From contig JANTQA010000023.1 in the NCBI GenBank assembly GCA_027625915.1, positions 2,852,001-2,916,000 on the forward strand: a DNA stretch of 64,000 nt. The letters run 5' to 3'. This DNA comes from Anaeramoeba flamelloides (lineage: Eukaryota > Metamonada > Anaeramoebidae). Position numbers and translations under genes: made by a program. Positions 58,276 through 64,000 of this stretch are shown piece by piece. Below the pieces are notes generated by a model. It had not been told where the DNA came from. It saw nothing but the letters and a program-made list of their open reading frames with translations, and made no database searches. The stretch's first letter is position 1. Each line of letters starts with the position of its first letter.

Positions 58276-61192
58276 AGATCATTCTTTATCAAACTTACTC
58301 AATTCAAAGTTGTGATACTTTGCTGAAATTATTATTAACATCTTCTTTTTTTCTATTATTTTTATTTTTTTTTTATTGCCAATCTATACATATTTATATA
58401 TTTATATATTTATAGATATCTCTATATCTATATCTATATCTATATCTAGATGAACTTTTACATTTTGTTTTTCTGTTTATTTCTCTCCAAAAAATATTTT
58501 TTTTAAAAATCTTATTATCTTTTGATTTTATATTCAATTTAATTAATTTGGTTTATAGTAATTTTAAAAACAGAAAGTCAAAAATGTTTTCAAAATTATC
58601 TTTTAAACAAGTCAAGAAACGAATTTGAAATAACTATATTTAAAACGTTTTTGCAACTGTTTTTAAAAAATGCTTTAGCCAACATTATTCCTTTTTTATT
58701 TCAAAACAATCAAAAATAAATAAATAATAAATCTACATTTTTTTTATTCTGTTAAATACTGGGATTATATTTTTGAATAAAATAAACTAAATTCCAAATA
58801 TTTGGACACGGTTTAAACAGTGGAAAGAATAACAATACTCCACTTTACATTCAATTTGGGAATAATTTTGATTTCACAAACTATTTCATTTTTTGTCTTT
58901 TCTGTTTTGTTTTCTTTTCCTTTTTTGCAGTTCTGAAATCTGTTTGGTTTGATCTGGAATTTTTTTTTTCGATGGTTGATAGAACGTTAGTGTTGGGTTT
59001 GTTAAATTGGAAAATCACATACAATTGGTTGATGGTATCTTATCATTTGATCGATGAATAATTGTTGGTGATATTTCAACAAATTAACCTATACATTTTT
59101 TGTTCTGATCGTTTCATCATTTTGGGTACACTAATTATTATTTTTGAGTTTTTATTTTTTTTATTTTATTTGGAAGAAAAGGATTACTTATAAAAACATT
59201 AAGATTTATACTGGGTATCCAAAATAAGGTTTTATATTAGGTTTGGAAAAATATAATAAATTGAGTTTTAATTTGCCTATTTTTGATTTTGGATGTGTCT
59301 AAATTTTTGGAATCGGGTTTAGATAAATTACATAATCTGAAAAAAAATTAGAATATATTAGTTTTTTTATGTATACCTTGCTGAATTTATCTCAATAAAA
59401 ATTATTACGGCATTTTTAAATATCAGTGATATTTTTTTTTTATTGAATTGTTAATTAAAAAATCATCAATATAATAAACTAGAATTTGGTTAATTTTAAT
59501 AATTATTTATAAAATCATAGAAAATAGAAGATAACAATAATAAACTTTGTTTCAGCCAAAGAGGCATGAAAAAAATTTCAAATAAAAATTTTTTTTTTTA
59601 AATATTAATTATTTTTTATATTTGAACTTGAAGAAAAAATATAGTAAAATAATACATATCAAAGAATAGTAGATATATCCTGTATGGAATAAAACTGAAA
59701 AATCTATAAATTTTCTTAAAAATTGATAAAAATAAAAATATTAGGGATATTGGGATATTTATTAATGTTCTTTTTGTTCTTTAATGGAAGATCAAAAGAA
59801 AATTCCCTCAGGAATCAATATTATTTCCATTAAAATCATTTTTGCTCTTTCAGTAACATTTGAATAACATTTTTTTTACATGTTTGACTATTGATCTTTC
59901 AATAAATAAAAAAAAATTTTAATGAATTCTGTTATTAAAAAAAGATAAAAAAAAAAAAAAAGTAAAAAATGAGAAAAACTGATTTCAATTTTTTAATTTC
60001 CAAAATAACTTTTTTTCTTCTAATATCAATTTAAACACTTATGAAACATGTAATTCATTCACCATAACTGCGCCTATTTGACTTGAAAATAGTTTTTTGA
60101 CCATTTTAAGATTTTTTTAAAATTAAAAAATAAATTCAATGGGTTAACCAAATATTTTAACAACTATGAAATAAAAGTTATTTTTAGAGAATAAAAAACC
60201 AAAATTGTAAAAAAACAAAGAAAGAAATAATTATTTCGACTTATAAATTATATAAATTGTCTCTATTTTCAAATTATTCGATTAAATAGTTATATAATTT
60301 TTTTTACTTCTGAATTAATTATTATAAATAACAAACAAGTAATTTGATCTTAATAAATTATTCTAATATTTAAAAAAATAGTAAAAAAAATAATTTTGGT
60401 ATTATACTAATCAAAATTATGGGGTACTTTCCAAGTATTGTAAATAAAAAATCATTTTTTAGATTAATTCTTTGGATTAAACTATTCATGATTATTTGAG
60501 AAGTTATGATACATTTTTTATATTGATCAAAAACTTTAATCCTAAGCAAATAATAAGACTTTTGGGCATATGAGAAGAATCAACAAATTCATATATAAAA
60601 TAAATTTTTACATATTATTTATTTCCCTATGATTAATTTTTCTTTTTAGTGGCAATTTTTTTTATTTCTAAATTACAAAAGTTATATAAAAAACGTAATC
60701 TGTGTATCAATATTTAGATGACTTAAAAGTGTATTTCGAAAAAAAAAAAAAAAAAAAATCTAAAATTCGAGTCTGAATTTTTTGATTATTGCTAGAATTT
60801 TTAAAAGGTTATTACCATTTAATTTATTCTAAGATATCAATATATTCCCAGAGATAAGTGAATCTACATACATTCAATACAACCATATACTTTATTTATT
60901 ATTATAATTATTTTGCAGGTTCGAAAGGAAGTTTCTCATAAAGTTGTAAGTTTTTGCTAAATTTTAAAGAATTCAGTAATATCAGCAGTTATTGATTTTT
61001 TTTAAAAAAAATATATTCAGATCACTTTTTTTTTTAAAAAAAAGCAATAGCAATTGTTGTTTTTCGAGTGAAAAAACTATTAAAAAACACTAAACCCAAA
61101 ACAAAAAACTTTTTCCCCTCTTCTGATATTTTCAAGTTTGAATTGGATTTTTGAAGATCGTATCTATTCACTTCACTAGAAAATTTATCATT
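58276..61192. other. AT-rich intergenic DNA
   Basis: Contains a TATATC/TATATT microsatellite (58390-58452) and repeat R7 copy 2 (58810-58900). Near 60905-60965 the minus strand reads KNLQLYEKLPFEPAK then a stop after a TTTAG; this may be the last exon of the gene at 61193-61840, although the phases I tried do not join cleanly. No other gene is seen. Confidence 0.4.
58810..58900. repeat. Direct repeat R7, copy 2
   Basis: GAAAGAATAACAATACTCCA and ACAAACTATTTCATTTTTTG match 29069-29150 in the same order and orientation. Weaker similarity may continue downstream. Class unknown. Confidence 0.55.
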
Positions 61193-61840
61193 TTAAGGTA
61201 CATCTTTATCTTCATCTAGTGTTTGTTTTAAGACTTGTTCCAAACTTTCATCTGGTATCGAAACTTCATCTTCAAAACAGTTGGTGTCTGGTAGGCTATT
61301 AAAAGAGTGAAATTGTTTCCTATCAACATCCAAAGTAATAAAAATTCAAATACAATAATAAAAAATGATCTAATATTTTTTGTACAAATTCTGTCATTTC
61401 AATTATTTAAAAAAAAAGTAAAAATGAAACTGAATTTTTCCAACTCCTATTATATGATTACCTACTTTTATTGTCATTATTTAATTCACCAAAAGCTAAA
61501 ATTTTTAATTCGAAAACTTAATATTTTTTTTAATTTCAAAAAGTTGATTGATAGGATCTTGAAACCAAAAGAAACCCTTTTTTTGTACCATTTTTTTTTA
61601 GATAAAGTGATCTGATATTTTTAGTAACATGAAATTTTCACTTTTCTAATTTGACTTTTCTTTCTCAAAAACCCCTTTAAAACACCATTTTAAATCATTT
61701 CATTCTATATTTTTTATTTTAATAAATTTTGAAAAATATTTCATTAGTTTTAGCTTATTTTTTTCTATCCAGAAAAGAAAAGCTTATCCAAATACAACAA
61801 CATTTGGTAAACAATATCGAATATGTTAAGTGGTGTAGAT
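61193..61840 (-). CDS. Two exons of an unrecognised gene (5' part missing)
   Basis: Minus-strand exon 61840-61796 follows a TTTTTCAG acceptor: STPLNIFDIVYQML, ending TT|GTATTT (phase 2). Exon 61295-61193 follows TTTAATAG and opens in phase 2, giving F-LPDTNCFEDEVSIPDESL then EQVLKQTLDEDKDVP and TAA. The join is in frame and the second exon is acidic and clearly protein-like. A GTACCT donor just before the TAA could lead to a further exon near 60950. No start is found; a family A MITE and a family B MITE lie immediately upstream and may sit in an intron or have separated the 5' exons. Function unknown. Confidence 0.45.
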
Positions 61841-61928
61841 CTGAAAAATATAGCATCATTTTTTATATTTTTTTAATATTTTTGCAAGAGAAAAATAACA
61901 AATATTTTTCCTTAATTTTGATATTATA

Positions 61929-62123
61929 TACAGTCAGTTCCACTTTTAAGGCACAAACTTTAAACAAAATTTAAGGCAAAAAAAAGTCTCAAATTAAGGC
62001 ACAAAATTTGGAATTTTTGTTTTTTACAAATTATTTTCCTCAAATCTGAATTTTGTGCCTTAATTCGAGATTTTTTTGGGCCTTAAATTTTGTTCAAAGT
62101 TTGTGCCTGAAAAGTTAAACTGA

Positions 62124-62128
<5 letters not shown>
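61929..62128. mobile_element. TA-flanked MITE, family A
   Basis: A 200-bp hairpin with ends CAGTCAGTTCCACTTTTAAG and inverted CAGTCAGTTTAACTTTTCAG. Arms contain AATTAAGGCACAAAATTTGG and its inverse. The right TA leads into a TA microsatellite (62127-62155), so it inserted at or seeded a TA tract. Confidence 0.88.

Positions 62129-62155
<27 letters not shown>
62129..62155. repeat. TA microsatellite between two MITEs
   Basis: Uninterrupted TA units joining the family A MITE to the family B MITE. A second TA tract follows the latter at 62643-62658. Confidence 0.8.
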
Positions 62156-62159
<4 letters not shown>

Positions 62160-62642
62160 GGGAAAAAAATACCGGACATGAAAAAAATCCCGGACATGAT
62201 TTTTAATTGTGATTATTAGTAAAATTTTTGTATAATTTCAATGAAATCCTTATTATAAATAACCAATTTTTTTATGAGATTAGTAATAAACCTACCTAAA
62301 GTCCATCAAAGTAAGATGTCTCTAGAATACTCAAGTAATTGTTTGATAGCCTAATGTTGATCAACTTTTTTTGAAAAACAATCCAGTTTTATAGAGGTTT
62401 ACTAGAGTTTGGAAAATGATAATTTTTCTTCTTGTTTTTTGATTGATTGAATGGTGTTTTGAACAAGTGTGATTTCATCAATCATCATTCTAATAAGTGG
62501 GGGGGTTATAATTGAAAAAGTTGGAAGCTTAAAAAAAGGAATTGATTGTAAATAAATGAAATTATACAATAATTTGACTAATATTCACAATTAAAAATCT
62601 TGTCCGGGATTTTTTTCATGTCCGGTATTTTTTTCACTGCTC
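62156..62642. mobile_element. MITE, family B, CCGGACA ends
   Basis: A 487-bp element with inverted ends of at least 53 bases (62160-62212 and 62585-62636) differing at two or three positions. Each end contains ATACCGGACATGAAAAAAAT followed by CCCGGACA, paired copies of a CCGGACA motif. It is bounded by TA tracts. The interior (TAGAATACTCAAG, CATCATTCTAATAAGT) is related to 54353-54810 and to the relic near 19.3 kb. No ORF. Confidence 0.85.
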
Positions 62643-62689
62643 TATATATATATATATAAAGACACTCAATAGATACTCAGAGGTAATCA

Positions 62690-64000
62690 TAACTAATTTT
62701 TATTGATATTCTTCTTTTTTCTAATTCCATTTATTTATTCTTGACCTTCCCATCTAGAAATATTTATTCTTATATTTTCTATAAATTTATACAGATTCAT
62801 ATTTACTTATTTTAAGTATTACACTACCCCGTTATTATTTCTATATCTTTTTTTTTTTTTTGGAGATTTTTAATTTGATGAAATATGTTTTAAAAATAAA
62901 ATATTTACTTTCCATTTGAATTTGCTTCTTCTTTTTTAAGTTAAAATTCTGTCTTGATCACATTTTTATTTCAGTATTATAAATAATTATTGAGGAATAT
63001 AGATTATATATTAAATATTTGTTTATTTTTTTTTTTTTTTATTTATCCAAACAACAATTGGTTTAAAATATTTATGAGATGGATTAAAAATATTTAGCTG
63101 ATATTAATTGATTAAGACTAATTGATTTAAATATTTATAATTTTACTCGCATTTTCTAGTTTTTAAGAATATAAATCTTTAAATGTTTTTAAAAATAATC
63201 TTGTTACTTTTTTAAAGAAATTTTGTCATTTTTTGTCTTTTTCTAACCAAATCCAAAATATTTTATTTAATATAAATGCTTTAATTTTTAATTGTTATCA
63301 ATATTTTGATTTCATTATAAATTCATGAATAATTTTAGTAATTATTATTTTTTTTACCAATTTCTATAATTTTATCTCCTAATATCACAACTATATCATC
63401 TGGTTAATATTTGCAATTGATGAATAAAATATTTTATTTATTTTTCAATTAAAAAAATAGTTAATAAATACAAATCCTCAACAGGAGAAAGAGGGTTCAA
63501 TTTGATAATCCAACCTAATCCAATTTTTTATAGTATTTTTTGACAAAAAAATTGAATGTTTTATTTTAATATATTTATTGAGATATGATCAACAAATATA
63601 ACACTAATTGTATCAATACATTCTTTAAAATCAATTTTTAACAATGGTGAATTCTTTAAATATATATTTCTTTTTGAAAATTTTTGTTTCAAATAATACA
63701 TTGAATAGGGCAATTTTTATGTCTAATTCTTTAAAACAAAATTGAGAATCAGAAAATAGATTCCATAAATCTTCTATCCCTTTAAAATAAGCTTTAACAA
63801 AATCTCTACCAATTTTTATTCATTAATATTCATTCATAATTTAATCGAATTCCTTCACTCTAGTTTTATGTCTATATAAAAAATTTCTTTCTTTGATTAA
63901 ATTAATTATTTCTTTATTTGGGGGATTAATCAGGTATATATTCTTTTATATTTTTTTAAAAAACTAAATATTCCTTTTTATTCTTTTTTTTTTTTTTAGA
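62690..64000 (-). mobile_element. Decayed LINE, continues beyond the window
   Basis: On the minus strand from 64000 downward: NPPNKEIINLIKERNFLYRH (an endonuclease-RT linker type), FVKAYFKGIEDLWNLFSDSQ, and near 63500-63380 LNPLSPVEDLYLLTIFLIEK followed by PDDIVVILGDKI. NPLSP and DDIVV correspond to the PLSP and (Y/F)xDD motifs of non-LTR reverse transcriptase. Numerous stops and frame changes show it is long dead. The 62690-63450 part is repeated at 50340-51100. Confidence 0.6.

Noticed and set aside
60905-60960. 27-nt plus-strand micro-exon (TTTTGCAG ... GTAAGT)
   Set aside because: Splice-like signals fit by eye, but the minus strand reads a more protein-like frame and no partner exons exist on the plus strand.
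1-64000. CRISPR arrays, prokaryotic operons, Shine-Dalgarno sites
   Set aside because: No regularly spaced identical repeats; genes have spliceosomal introns, an ER signal peptide and an ER-retrieval signal, so the DNA is eukaryotic nuclear.

Overview
The window is nuclear DNA of an AT-rich, intron-bearing protist. Intergenic DNA is mostly A/T homopolymer tracts, and genes stand out as small islands visibly richer in G+C. Spliceosomal introns can be placed in several genes by reading frame and phase (donors GTAAAC, GTAAGA, GTATTT, GTTGAG; acceptors TTTTAG, AAAAG, TTCAG). Gene content is plainly eukaryotic: ribosomal protein eL6, calreticulin with an ER-retrieval tail, an F-box protein, a NET-domain protein, ankyrin repeats and a PAS protein. 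The style (two proteins with N-myristoylation-type starts, a PAS-only protein, a divergent GTPase, TRIM-like coiled coils, K/E-rich chains) reminds me of amoeboid metamonads such as Anaeramoeba. That assignment is an inference, not something shown here.

Layout: 1.7-2.7 kb (+) divergent myristoylated GTPase-like gene; 3.6-4.0 kb palindromic MITE; 6.3-7.1 kb (-) eL6 in three exons; 8.4-9.6 kb element with long inverted ends, 9-bp target duplication and a telomere-like core; 11.3-11.9 kb two TA-flanked MITEs; 13.1-13.8 kb (-) a hidden three-exon 86-aa gene; 14.0-14.5 kb (-) four-TM protein; 16.8 kb (-) exportin-like fragment; 20.1-21.1 kb (-) coiled-coil gene; 21.8-22.9 kb LINE 3' end abutting a MITE that itself carries a hairpin; 23-29 kb gene-poor repeats; 29.6-30.9 kb (-) calreticulin; 32.3-33.4 kb (+) frameshifted ankyrin gene; 36.2-38.8 kb (-) K/E-rich NET protein; 40.9-42.0 kb MITEs beside coiled-coil exons; 43.8 kb (-) a terminal exon; 44.6-49.8 kb LINE pieces, a duplicated repeat and a two-exon F-box gene; 50.3-51.1 kb LINE relic; 52.5-53.1 kb (+) three-exon PAS gene; 54.4 kb MITE; 57.2-58.3 kb (+) two-exon coiled-coil gene; 61.2-61.8 kb (-) exons of an unrecognised gene; 61.9-62.6 kb two MITEs; 62.7-64 kb a decayed LINE running off the end.

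No shared pathway ties the genes together. They are scattered housekeeping and signalling genes in a matrix of small DNA transposons and 5'-truncated LINEs. The most notable content is the transposon layer: at least three MITE families, a Mutator-like element, and several nested insertions that give relative ages. Several small multi-exon genes are also invisible to simple ORF calling. All calls come from reading the sequence by eye; no search was run.
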